Origin: Tigriopus japonicus
Taxonomy: Eukaryota > Arthropoda > Copepoda > Harpacticoida > Harpacticidae
Length of the DNA: 64,000 bases
NCBI GenBank assembly: GCA_010645155.1
Contig: CM021320.1
Span: forward strand, 4,615,071-4,679,070
Reading direction: 5' to 3'
A program made the translations under genes and the position numbers. Below, one piece after another: positions 11,808 to 23,976 of this stretch (its first letter is position 1; the number at the start of each line of letters is the position of its first letter). Under the pieces are notes generated by a model. It was not told where the DNA came from, did no database searches, and saw only the letters and a program-made list of their open reading frames with translations.

Positions 11808-13400
11808 TCCTTTTGACCGGAAAATATCCATCGAAGGGTTTGAATTCATCTATTTTGTGTTACAATGACTGGATCAATCTTTATTGGCATGATTCATGTA
11901 AATTGATTGCAAAATCGATGTTCGTTTTAACTGGAACTTGGTGATTGACAGTGGCGACAACAAACATTTGAAGCTTCGAAAAAGCCAAACAACTTGACTG
12001 GGTAGACGCTTCTTTCTCATGAGCTTCTTTACATGGTTTTGTCTTTCTATATCTTGTTGAACAAGAAAACTTATGAGAATTCTGAACATGTTAGATAACA
12101 ACAACAGAGCGAATAGTGGGTACAATTGGCTTTTTTGGACGGTTTAGGGAGGGTAGAGTTGTATTTGGTTTGATAATCATTTGCCTGTTATATATTGGTA
12201 CATGTTTTATGCAGCATTATGAGATGGCAAGTTTTATTTTTGTAACAAGATAAAAAGTTACTAATCGAAATCCAACTTTTTTAGGAGACCCCGTCTCACG
12301 CACCATCGATTACTCACCCAACCATTTGAAGCGCTTAAGCTAAAGTAATTGAATAATTAAGGACAGTACCTACTCAAATTTTTATTCGTCTTATTCAAAA
12401 AGTTAAAAATTGCAAGGAAACTTTGCCTTAAAAGGATCAAAGCATACTTTGTTCAAGCACATCTCTAATGATCAACCTGTCTAATGATTAGAATGTGTGA
12501 TGCAGATTTTAAATTGATTTGAGATACTAAGGGCCACCAGATAGTTGTGATAAGATGTAAAACTATGAAAGCATGAGAACCATTGTTTTGGTGGCATATG
12601 CATTTCAAACTTCATAACCTGATTTTTTTCCAAAAATGACTTTGTGATGCTACCGCAGTAAAATTTGTCGTCTCGAGACACAAAAACTTAATGTAGTGTG
12701 TGCATTTCTTTCAATTTTTTTGATTGGTTGCCGACTTTTTACTGCCACCATAATGAATGTAATTCCCTGTAAAACAAATAAATCACAAAAAAAGATTATA
12801 CAAATGAAATATATCCGAAAATTTGATCGACCAACGAGTTACTGTTGGCAGATATGGACAACCCTTGTTTTTTAATTTTATCAATTGGCTCAATTACGGT
12901 AGGAGTTTTATTACAGAAACAGCTTCTAAGGCCTAGGAGAGGGTAATGGAATGAATCAATAGCAGCAATTAAAAAAGGTTTGCAAATAAAGTTCTTGTAA
13001 AAGTTTGAAAAAAAGATTTATTGAAAAAATGATATTTTCTTCATCAATCAGGAATGTCAAAGACAAGAAATTTAAATGGGAAAAAATTACATTTTCATGA
13101 AATGTGCAACTCTATCATCAGGCACTAACCACCATCGCTCAATAACCAAAAGACTTTTCAACGAGAATTTCGAATTCGGTTAAGCCCGCCCAAACAGACA
13201 ACGAAAAAAACTATTTCGAATGAAGTTGATTTGCCTTACTTCATCCCATTATGCCTTACCGGGTGATTCATAAGAAACGGAACAAGAAACCATGTCCGTA
13301 ACTCGGAACTGGTTGATCTCATAAAAATCAAAAAGATGTGGAAGATACCAATTCTTAATATACATATAGTTTTTATTCCTTTGATGTTGTATATTGCCTT

Positions 13401-13453
13401 GTTGTCAGCTGCATTCGGTTTCGGTTTCCGTTAAAGACCTTTCGGTCCATCTG
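13401..13453 (+). repeat. Fragment of CGGTTTCGG MITE (right end)
   Basis: TTGTCAGCTGCATTCGGTTT followed by CGGTTTCCGTTAAAGACC and TTTCGGTCCATC matches the right end of the family from the TTGTCAGCTAG segment onward, with an internal deletion and the terminal CACTA missing. Confidence 0.6.
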
Positions 13454-16400
13454 TATGATAGTTTCGACGCCAAATGAATAGTTTTGTTCCTATTACTTTT
13501 TACTCTAAATAAAGACTCCAAATTTTAATATAAAATGCCTCTTTTGGGCCCTCATCACTTTTTCCGCCCATTGAGTTTTTATCAGGTACTGTATTTTGCA
13601 ATAGCCGTGTCTTCGTATTTTCCGATTGGAACAGGGAAAAGCGTCTTCCAGTCAGACGATCTCGAAGACTTGCTCAAGGACCTTGGTCTTACTTTCCCTT
13701 GTCTTGTTGAGTAGCTTTCATTAAGTTAAGTGGCCTTGGAATGCGCCCCAAAGACCACCAACCCAAGATTAACTACCGCGCTTGTTGAAGTAACCTAGTA
13801 CAATGCTGCATACGAACGTATCGTACTAAGGAACTGAACGTACACCAAAGACACACTGCCAAACAAACAGACATTCACGTCCCAAACCGCAAAGCGTGTA
13901 CGTACATATGTAGGGTGGGTAAGCGTATTTGTGCTCTATCAATGCCATTCAATCTCTTTCCCCTCTTTTTATGGCCTCTCCCGCAATTTCTTTCAACATG
14001 ACGGGCTTTGTTCCGTGCTCCCGAATGACATCGAAATTGTTGCTTTCATTGATATTGTTTCTGTCTCTCTACCAACCTAATCATACGCTATGTTTGTTCA
14101 TTCAGTACATCAAAGACTTTTCTAATCATGAGCCAAAGTTTGCCTGGAATCTGGGGATTGAAATAATAAATAAGTATTTGCGTGCAGTTTGATCACATTA
14201 ACCTTGGGCTGTGCGAAAGCAAAGTGAAAATCCGACTTATAACTTCACCTTCACGATGGTTCTCTTTTTTAAATTAAATGTTTGCTCAAATTTGCCCAAA
14301 ATTTCTCTAAAGATTTTTCAATGCCATAGAAAGGTATTTTGTGAATGTGTGCATGATTGCATATGCTCATATAATAACTAAAATGCACAAATTTTCAAAA
14401 AATAATTATTATTATTAGACATGGCAAAGGTCCTTATTGGTTTTGCCCTTAATACAAACGACATTGTTTTTTATTGATGTAATTTAAAATGTATATCTTG
14501 ACGAAATATCTTCCCTATGATACCCAAACATCATAAAATACGGTTAGAAGTCCAAACATTTATTAACCAGTAATTTGAATCACCGTGCCATGCACACAGA
14601 CAGATTCGTTTGAGAAATTCGTGCAATAACGAAAATTTTACTCGTTAACTAAGCGTTCTCCATGCATCTAATATTGCATGTATCATAACTACAACCATTG
14701 ACATGGCTTATCAACGGCACTTATTCGTGTTTTTTGGCGCTCGAATTGGGTAGAATTCATTATACATACGTATTTCAACAATATACGCTGAGTTTCCTGG
14801 ACTGGGAGGTTAGCGATGAAAACTATGATTATCAGTAGGATTGAAGACAGGTGCTAAGATTGAATCAATGGCGATCTTCTGCAAATGGGTCCTTGCATTG
14901 GGTAGAGTGAAAAGTTGTGCCTTCTCAAAGTTATGTACCGAAGAGAGCAAAAGCTCGCCCTTTTGTGGTAAAATATTTACCTGGAATATTTAAGCTAATT
15001 GTCTGTTCAGTTTCTAAGGCAGAGGTTGCTTAGAAAGACTTTTGAACACGTATATGATTTGGCACTTTTTGTGCTTTTGTTGAACACTACAATTCCAACT
15101 TTTGGATAGCAACCAAATTTTTAGGACAGCCGGGAATGGCCACCATGTAAATATTTGTGAGCAATTGCATGGAACCTAAGGCTTCAGAAACACTAGAAAC
15201 ACAAAAGGATTTTGGAAAGGAGAGGTATTATGAGACATTTTTCATGAAGTCATCTTGTAATTTCAAAAATCAGGCGTTTTTAAGAATTATACTTAAAAAA
15301 TTGGTGCTGGCAGAAATTTTGCTTAAGTTCCTAAAACCTCAAAAATCACGCCAATAAATTGCTTTTCAACGTAAAAAAATTAATCAAATTTCTTCCAAAA
15401 AAAGATTTTTGGTGGAAGACATATCGAATTTTTTTGCACCAAAAACTGGCGAAAAATTGAAAATTTTGTTTTTTTCAATAAATTTCAAATCCAGTCTTTG
15501 TTAATTGACATTTAAGCAAAGTTTTGAAGGTTGGAAGAACATTTTATAAACACATGGTACTTTATAACCATTTTTGCCACTTGAGCACAATGTTGAAAGA
15601 AATGAATTCATTTTAGTCTTATCCACGTAGATGTTGCAGGGTAACTTAAGTAATAATAAGATTGTGTTTTTGGGGACTTCAAGGAAAAATAAAGCTTTAC
15701 AATGGGCTCCTTCAGCTTGATTTATCATAAGTCGCTTTCCCACTTTTATGGTCTGATCAAAGGAGCTTGATGATCCTTTCTAGATGGTTCCAATCATTAA
15801 GGAGTGTCATAATGACATGGTGGGATAGTTGGAGGTGGATTTTGCTTTCAGACAGAGAAACACGTGAGGCTTTTCATTCGCTTTTGAGAAGGGCGTTGTC
15901 CTCATCAAACGAACGAAAGTCTTAAGGACAAAAGGTGATGAGACCCCAGAATATTACTCTGAAACATGAGACCTGTCTGAAAAATGGAACTCTGGCTCTG
16001 AAAGTTCCACGGACTTTGACAGCCTTGAACTTTTCAGTCTTTTAAGATGACTGGTAAAGTCGATTAACCTTTAGAAAAGCTACAATTCGAAATCAAACTC
16101 TAGTGGAAGGAGACCCTGTCTCACGCAAAGTCATTGATCGAAACTTTATGAGAATATGAAACAAGAGTAACAGTGTCCAACGCTCTACGAATTGTTCAAA
16201 TCGACGTTTCAACTTTGAAATAAGCTCTCCGACACAAATCATAGTTTCATTTCGAAACTATTTAGACCCAACAATGGAAATTGGGACTTTTGAAGGCTGG
16301 TTTATAACTTGTTTGAAGTGAAGAAAAAGTTGTCATTTTTAACTTTTGCAAATTCATAATTGGATCATTCATATTGAGCCAAGCGTTATCAAACCATGAA

Positions 16401-16653
16401 TATTTATTGCCACTTATGGTCGATTTCTTGTACCTGAACTTTTCGTTTTGTAATGCAGCAATAACGATAGTAATTCATGATTCACATCAGCTGGAGTAAA
16501 CTATAGCTTCATATGACTTCTGCTATTTAAACCATTGCTAGCAATTAACGAAATGGAAAACGATCTCTATTTAATTTTGAAATGCCTCTGCTTTCACCTG
16601 GTTGACAAAATGCTCAGTTTATTCACTAGATAATGAGATACATATACGTAATC

Positions 16654-16819
16654 CAGGGACCACTGTACGTCAGGACGAATTTCAAAAATACACACTGGGT
16701 CCGATCATTGTACTAAAATGTGAGGTTTTTGCAACAAATATATTGTTCCGTTTACTTTTCATTGTACTAATCGGACCCAGTGTGTATTTTGAAAGTAATC
16801 CTGGCTTGAGCCATCCATG
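16654..16819 (+). mobile_element. 166-bp MITE, copy 1
   Basis: Begins CAGGGACCACTGTACG and ends GCTTGAGCCATCCATG. Internally AATACACACTGGGTCCGAT is mirrored by ATCGGACCCAGTGTGTATT, so most of the element is an inverted repeat around an AT-rich centre. It is flanked by identical 7-mers CGTAATC (16647-16653 and 16820-16826). No coding capacity. Copies 2 and 3 have exactly the same length. Confidence 0.85.
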
Positions 16820-17124
16820 CGTAATCATACATTACCAGAAAGAAAAATGGAAAACTATTACATCTCTCTCTAAGGGAAACATTTTGAGATATTGAAATGA
16901 TTCTGTGGAGCCCAAAGAACAAATAAGCGCCTTTCAATTATTATTTAGATCAGCGTTTAGTCCTATTTTTGCAATAGGACAAGGCTGGTTTTGTTCGATT
17001 CCCTTGAAAATCAATTTTGCATATTATTGACCCAATTCCAGCCAATGTATCATTACTTGAAATAACGATCACTTCCACGAACCTAGACTCTTTAAGTAGA
17101 CGGCAAGATAGAAATGACTTGGGT

Positions 17125-17290
17125 CAGGAACCACTGTACTTCAGGACGGATTTCAAAAATACACACTAGGTCCGATCACTGTACTAAAATGTGAGGTTTT
17201 TACAACAAATATTTTGTTCCGTTGAATTTCCATTGTACTAATCGGACCTAGTGTGTATTTTGAAAGTAATCCTGGCTTGAGCCATCCTTG
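17125..17290 (+). mobile_element. 166-bp MITE, copy 2
   Basis: Begins CAGGAACCACTGTACT and ends GAGCCATCCTTG, with the same internal mirrored ACACACTAGGTCCGAT segments as copy 1 (G to A change at the CTGGG position on both arms). It is flanked by identical 7-mers CTTGGGT (17118-17124 and 17291-17297). Only about 300 bp separates it from copy 1, in the same orientation. Confidence 0.85.
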
Positions 17291-19652
17291 CTTGGGTTTA
17301 CCAAAATGGGCTGAGCAACTCAGCACAACTAACGGCCCTGTTCAGCCAATATCGGTATGATTTATATCGCTCACTTGAGCAACCTCTTTGCATGTCTCAT
17401 TGATTTTGGCATCCTCGGGCAATCTGAATTTGTGTCGTGAAAATGGCGAGTGTGTTAAATTTGGCTTGCGATTTCAAATATTTCCTGTTGCCCTAAGAAA
17501 TCAGATTTTTTTTTTTCTGTTTTGGAGTACAGAAGTTCATTTGTGTAGAGATCTTTAGACTTCAAAAAACTTCTAGTAGACTTTCAGCTCCACGGCAAAA
17601 AGATATATGTTCCAGGCCCTGTTCTTTGTTTAAAAAGGCAATTAGCTAGCGAGGACGTGCTCACTTTCGATAGGTTGCCATAAGCTTAAACCCCGCTATT
17701 TTCATTCTCTTGCTTGTTAATTGTTGCAACTCATTTGCTCAAAACCGAGAATGCCAACTGGATTCAACCAGATTTTGAGGCCTCTTCATTAGCCAATCCC
17801 TCTTTGCTTTGCCAATTTCTCGTCTAAACAAAGTAAACTCTCGACCTTCGAGTGTACTCAAATTTCATACAAACGTTATGGTGTCTCTGTGTGGTTCCGC
17901 TATGTCCCTTCAGAAGAATACGGACCTCTCACGCGTCACAGAGAATGAAGGCCGCGGGGTCCTCGATGAAAGGCCGTGAAAGAGAGCCATTGTATTCAGC
18001 TGAGGCGCAAGATTTGCTCAGTCTTTCACAAGTGGAATAGTGAGCATGAGAAGCGGAAAAGGGTTCCACATGTAAACAAAGTCTACCGTGGAATCGGAAC
18101 AGAAGGTAAACTATATTTTATTCTTGTAGAAGTCTCTTAACATTGCTCCGAAAAATGTGTTACTGTTGCTGACAAATCGAATTTCAGAGGTCTTAGCAAT
18201 TGTCAGGTTTGTTTGGGGCTCAAATGTGGGGAAGATTCTAAATTTTGTTATTTTTATTTTGTTGTATTGTCCATGCAGGTCGTGGATACAGAGATCGATG
18301 TTGCCCTTTTTCATTGTTCACTAGAAAAATAAAATTAGAATAAGAGCCTTTTGACGTGAAAAAAGTTCAATGACATTTTAGACCTGCACTTTTCACTCAA
18401 ACTTTCAAATGTTAAAGAGTAACACAGCCGCCAACCAAATATGAAAGCTTGTAAATCAAGATGAAACAAGTTGGTCCAATATCTACATTTTTTGTAAAAA
18501 AATTGGCAAATTTGACTCAGTTGCATTCCCCTTGAAGAAAAGTCTATTAATCAATTTTGCCTCAAAGTCCATGATTCATGATCCACGTAGCAAAAGGAAC
18601 GTGTATTGTAAATCACTTCTTGGCGTTCGACCCAAAACCTCAAGCCAAATTGGTACTCTAATGACAGGTCTCCTCAAAATGTCCTTGATTTTAATTTAAT
18701 GAGCCGTGCACGCCCTGTTCTTCGGTTTGACTTTGTTCAAACATGCCATTTTCCCCGACATAAACTGGTCCCGCAGGCTTTAATTTTCATTAACCGAATA
18801 AGTAAGGATTTTCATTCGGAAAAATCTCACCTAAATATTGATAATGACCTTTTTGAATTTGAAAAAGACCGGGTTACGTGTATTTAAACTTGGGTCGATT
18901 CTAGTTTGACTTGTTTAATCATTTATCAAAAGGATTCGTAACGTCCAGTACTCTACTTCAAAATGTATTTCCTTACAATTACACGACATGTGGAAAGAAT
19001 TAACTTCATTCCTTAAATTCCTCTAATTTCAATAATAGATGAAATTGCTTAGTATTTAAAAAAATACCTGGTAATGACTAATTTCCAAAAAGAAATCTTA
19101 GATTACCTTTTTCTTCTTTTTCATTTATGATCATTTTGTATTTAATCAGGAAATAAAAAAAAAGCAAGGCAAATGCCAAAATTTTTGGCTTGTTGGTTTT
19201 TAACAAAAAAAAAAAACTTTGTTTTCGAAGAAATGGACAAAAGAGGTCTCAAATATTTAACCAAAGAAATTGTCAAGAAAGTGAAAATGTTTACCAATTT
19301 GTTTTTGAAAACCTTGATATCGAGCAAAATATGATGAAATACACTTAATGTGCAATTATCCTGAACTCAAAAGTACAAAATCAAGTGTGATTGAAATGTG
19401 ATAAAATATAATTATATTTCACGTATTCTTGTTGTGAATCTAAAATCAATAGGAATAAATTGAACCCAATATTCCTACAACAGTATTTCCCACCAAGGCG
19501 ACAGCTATTTTCGTTCATGGGAACTTGATTCGTCAATTTAAGAGCTCTCAAATTGACCCTTCTCCAATTGTATTGAAAGGCTGAGAAAGACTTTCCCCGA
19601 GTTTGGTTATGATTAATGAACCGCCACTTTTGTTAAACCAGCGCATTCAATC
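17291..19652. other. Intergenic, no gene recognised
   Basis: AT-rich upstream region of the coiled-coil gene. Short frames on both strands show no domain or splice support. Confidence 0.5.
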
Positions 19653-22484
19653 ATGACCAACGGACGAATTATGGCCCTGCCCACTGACACGCCCAACGCC
19701 GACCTCCATCAAATCTCAACTCAAATCCGAGAAGGTCCCTCATCAAATCTTGTTCCAAATGTCCAACCTCCAAATGAAGACCAAGTTGTTCTGGTTCCAA
19801 GAATTCCTTGTGATGAATGTCGAAAGGACTGCAAGGACATCTTGGCCTTGAAAGACCAATGTTCGAAACTCAGATTGGATCTGGCCAATACAAGAAGGAA
19901 ACGGGAGCTCAAAGAGCAAGAGATGACTCAAAAAATTGCGGACCTAAAAACGGAACACGTCAAAGCCATGCATTCATTGAAATCAACGGTTCTTGGACGG
20001 GAAGATCAAGGAGACCTACTGAAGAGGGATTTCAAAAGGTGAGATATTAAAGGCAGGAGATTTTGAGCCCTTCTTGCCAATGAAAAGCAAAAAGTAAACC
20101 TTCTACTTTTCATTTCAAACACTAAAGGAAAAAGCTATTCCTCAAACAAGCAAAAAGTAAGTTTTAGTCGTTTCAAGAAGACATCTTGAAAAAAAATTGC
20201 TGAGTACGTTTTTGTCCCGGTATTTTTGGGCAAGAATGTTATCCTACTGGAAACGATAATTCATCTAGATTATAGCTAATTTGTAGCATTTTTATGATTG
20301 ATTGACCTAAAAAATATGTTTGCAAGTCAGTGTGGGCAAAGTTTTCAACCTCGGTTTACAAATCGTCGCAACTAATAGCAGAGAGCAACTTTCAAATTGA
20401 GACCTCTTTCTGCAAGCCTTTTTCATTGGCTTGACAACGGCATACTCAGGCTAAAGTTAATTGCTACTTTAAAATAACCTTTTGTGGGCACAAAAGAATT
20501 CATTAAAGAGACTCATAATAGGTCGATTGTTGAGGTAGTTTGTAAGTATAGTAGAAGCATAGCTAGAAACACAAAAGAAGCACATGAGACGGAGTAGAAA
20601 TAGCCATGCTCGATCAAGTTTCGCTACGTAGTGAGCTGCGATTGAAAAATTGAAAAACGCAGCTTATGAAGCAAAACCTGATCGAGCATGGCTATTTCTA
20701 CTCCGTCTCATGTGCTTTTTTGTGTTTCTAGCTATGCTTCTACTATACTTTAAAACTACCTCAACAACCGACCTATTAGGTCGGTTAGAGTCGGGTAGAC
20801 AAATCACCTTGAACCTTTCCTTTTGATGATAAGAAAATGATTAGTCGGATGTCAACGTTATTGGAACTTTATTCATGTGGCAAGGAAAAGAGTAAAAGTT
20901 TTTCGTTGGTAGTAAGCGAATTCCCACCCATTTTAAGCAATCTTTCAAATTCAAGTAACTGTCCAAAAACCCGATTTACAAATTGTTTATAAATGGTCTT
21001 TGTTAAACTGTTGGTTTTTTGCGACGTTTGTTATTGATAGATTTTGGAGAGGTAACTAAGCACTCACAAATATATTGCGGAAAGGAATCTATTCAAATCA
21101 ATCATTACCAAATGTAATAGGACACGCAAAATCTCGATCAAAGGATTTCCTTGTTGAAAAAGTGAAGCTCTTGGTATTTACCCTCCTGCAATAAAAGATA
21201 AAAATCAGTCAAGAATGTTTAGAAAACATCGATTGTTAACCTTTCCTTAGTGTCTTTGCACTACAGTTAAACAGATTCGTGCATTAGAAACTAACCCATG
21301 TGAATAACTAATGCAGGAGAGAGAAGTTTGCAAAGCCAAGCTGAGATTAGCTCTTGACGTCATGTCTTCCAAGAAAAGTTGCGAGGTTGAGCTCGTTTAT
21401 CATTAATGGATAAACATATATGCATATCCTGATAGATTGTTCAGAAAGTATCGATTTCGAAAGGTGAAGATGGAACGAGCTCTGGGGTGAAATCTCTTTA
21501 AGTGCTCATCTTAATACATTTGTCGAATGATCTATAACTTAACAAAATACATTACAATAAATTTTTAAAATTTTACAATCCCCCATTAAAATTTGATAAC
21601 ATTCCTCGGATTATTAGCCTTACAGACAATCAATTTTAAACCCGAAAATCAGTGCCAGATTTTGTTAATACTTGATACATGTATTCTTTTCTCTTTTATA
21701 AGGGGGAACTTTTTTAACCTGAAATAAGGTGAAGTGGTAAAAATAAATGATTTAATTTATTGACATTGGTTAACTTAGAAAAGGAACTTATCGTTAGATG
21801 GAGCAAAAAAGGACTATGTTATTTATCATACAATATGTCATTTATGTTACCAACAAAGAAAATTCATGGATTTTTTTTTCTTTTTGGGAAGTACAAATTT
21901 GAAATATAAATCATATAAAGAGATGTAATAGGCCTGTGATGCCCGTATTTATCCGTACTTTACAACACGTGAGCGAGTTAAATCGACATATTTACATATT
22001 TCCACCTTATGATAACTATGGAAAGTAGGTATATTTGAAACTACTGTAATGTTTGTCTTTCGATGACAATGCTATTCTTTCGAATAACTTTTCCATCTTC
22101 ACTGTTTAAAGCAAAAGAATGCGTTATTTTCTTTGTCTGAGTTTCGTGAATTGTTAGAAGATTTTTTCAGAACTCCTACAGAAGTTCCTACTATTCAAAA
22201 CCACTCATTCCACTTTAATCCTAAGGTATTAAAAGTTGGTTCCGTGTGATTTCAGCCTGCTTGTGGACCACGAAACTGTGGCTCGCGAAATCTTCCAGGA
22301 GAACCAAAGGCTTCGCGGAGAAATTGCCAACCTTATAATTCACATAGACGTGAAGTCGGTGGAAGCGGATGAAGAATGCTTGAAAGTGGCGAAATTGTTA
22401 AACCGACTAAAAGACACCAAACGCGGAATGAAGAATATTCACGGGGATGATGATGAATCTTATATTGAAATCATTATACCTTAA
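19653..22484 (+). CDS. Small coiled-coil protein, function unknown
   Basis: Two well-supported exons, 19653-20038 (donor AAAAG|GTGAGA, phase 2) and 22256-22484 (acceptor GTGATTTCAG, phase 2), splice cleanly to 204 aa. Residues ~50-60 have a CDECRKDC motif. From about 55 to the end the protein is charged and heptad-like (KLRLDLANTRRKRELKEQEM; EIFQENQRLRGEIANL), so it is probably a coiled coil that dimerises or binds a partner. The start at 19653 has A at -3; a second in-frame ATG six codons on (ATTATGGCC) has a better context. The 2.2 kb intron contains a foldback element. It also has two possible small exons (~20125-20155 with a near-perfect GTAAGT donor, and ~21318-21389), whose phases do not fit the two-exon chain simply. 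I do not recognise the family. Confidence 0.6.
20521..20773. mobile_element. Foldback (hairpin) element, copy 1
   Basis: The left half (GGTCGATTGTTGAGGTAGTT...) is the near-perfect reverse complement of the right half (...AACTACCTCAACAACCGACC). Arms are ~110 bp around a short centre near 20640. Only scattered mismatches occur between arms. It is bounded by TA on both sides. It lies inside the intron of the coiled-coil gene, so the transcript could fold into a long hairpin. Confidence 0.85.
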
Positions 22485-22511
22485 CGTGTCAGGCAGCACA
22501 TTTGTTTATGA

Positions 22512-22517
22512 AATAAA
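22512..22517 (+). promoter_or_regulatory. Poly(A) signal of the coiled-coil gene
   Basis: AATAAA begins 28 bases after the TAA stop at 22484, in the right place for a short 3' UTR. This supports the second exon being terminal. Confidence 0.55.
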
Positions 22518-23664
22518 TATGAATTTAAGGATTGAGAACATGGAGCATGAGCGAAGCCAAAGTTGGCCATTATGGATGGACAACATTTCAACAAAATCAA
22601 GCAAACTTTTCAAAGTAGAGCCATGTCAAGTTGCAAACCGTTTACGTTAGCCACCAAATTAGACCTTTGGGGAAAAATGTCGCTCAACTTAAAGAGAACA
22701 AATTGCTCGTAGAACTACGTAAGTACCTTCATTTGGTAAATTCAGAACGGGATACGTATTTTGTGACAACTACTAAGTTTTTCTCTTCGAATTACTTATA
22801 AGAAACAAGTTCTTTCACTTATATTTTGCCATGGAAATGATGCTAAACTTTAAAACAAAAGACAAAAACAGTAAGTTTCGGTCAAAAAAATGAAGCAAAT
22901 CATATCAAATGAGCAAATAAAACACTTTTTTCATGTATTTGCAAAAAATGGAAAAGATACATTTTTGCGCATACATTATGAATACATATTCACAAACTAA
23001 ATGAAATGAGTTCAATCATAAACAATGCCAAACGATTTAATTGTGGCAACTATAAATTGTGTTCCTATAAAATGCATGGATTTTCTGAGAACAAAAATCG
23101 CTGCAATGGTTTTTAGCTCAAGCTATTGGTGAATGGTCTCAAATACTTGTGCGTAAAGTTCCAAGATTGGGATAGGATTTTAGTAAGATCCGTGCCAACG
23201 ATTAAACCTAAAACAATTATAATTTTTTTTGGTGTCCCTGTTTTGACATTTGAAGCACTTTAGTTGTTCAAAACTGATGAATGATCGTTGTTATCATCAA
23301 ATACGCCAACATGCGTATCATGGGAAGAAACAGCAATTGTCGCCTGACATTGACTAGATACTAGATATCATGATCTTACTCTATTATTATAGAATTCTAA
23401 AATAAACGATGATTTGCAATTCGGAAAACACAGAGGCGGGTCAAAACAAAAGGGTTATGTTGTACATCGTCAAGAGCGTCTGTTGCTTAGAGGAGTATAG
23501 AGAGGCCATTGTCGTCATTTTGTCTGCCTTGTTTGTAACTGATGCTGGCCAAAGTTGCCCATAAGTTGCATGAAAAGGCAAATATTTCCGAAGAATTTCG
23601 TGAAATACTTGCCCAAACAAGTGGAAGATCATAGTACAAATGAAAGGGCAGAAGACATATTTCC
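22518..23664. other. Intergenic, no gene recognised
   Basis: AT-rich sequence. Frames are short and without features. Confidence 0.5.
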
Positions 23665-23968
23665 TAGTGATGGACCAAAAGGGGTTTCGGTTATGCCTAC
23701 CGAAACCGAAGGCAGACATGCACTGTAAAGGGTGGACTTTGACAATAAAATCGAAAAAAAAATCGTCCAAGAACCTCTGAAATTCAAGTTTCCCGATCTT
23801 TCAAAATTTGCGACTACTTAACATCGAACACATGAGCAATTTATTTTTTAAGGTGGATTTTGCATTTATACAATTTTGTGGTCAGCAACTTTCGGTTTCG
23901 GTTTCGGTTAAGCCCTCTTTCGGCCGAAACTTTCGGTTTCGGTTATGAGCCCTTTCGGTCCATCACTA
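23665..23968 (+). mobile_element. CGGTTTCGG-rich hAT-like MITE, copy 2
   Basis: Starts TAGTGATGGACC and ends GGTCCATCACTA, so its terminal 12 bases are perfect inverted repeats. The interior is collinear with copy 1 (9987-10326) but lacks ~35 bp near the left end. Flanking 8-mers are ATATTTCC (23657-23664) and ATATTTTC (23969-23976), 7 of 8 identical, as expected for an old hAT insertion. Confidence 0.88.
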
Positions 23969-23976
23969 ATATTTTC

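Larger units (their letters stand above)
10327..16653. other. Long gene-free stretch
   Basis: About 6.3 kb without a convincing gene. It contains the tRNA-Leu-like remnant (11720-11807) and a fragment of the CGGTTTCGG MITE (13401-13453). A small repeat with a perfect GAGAC/GTCTC palindrome around 12285-12302 recurs imperfectly at 16108-16126. All other frames are short and low-complexity. Confidence 0.5.

Noticed and set aside
13929..14192. 87-codon frame with hydrophobic segments
   Set aside because: Hydrophobic stretches arise from T-rich sequence; no start context and no homologous pattern recognised.
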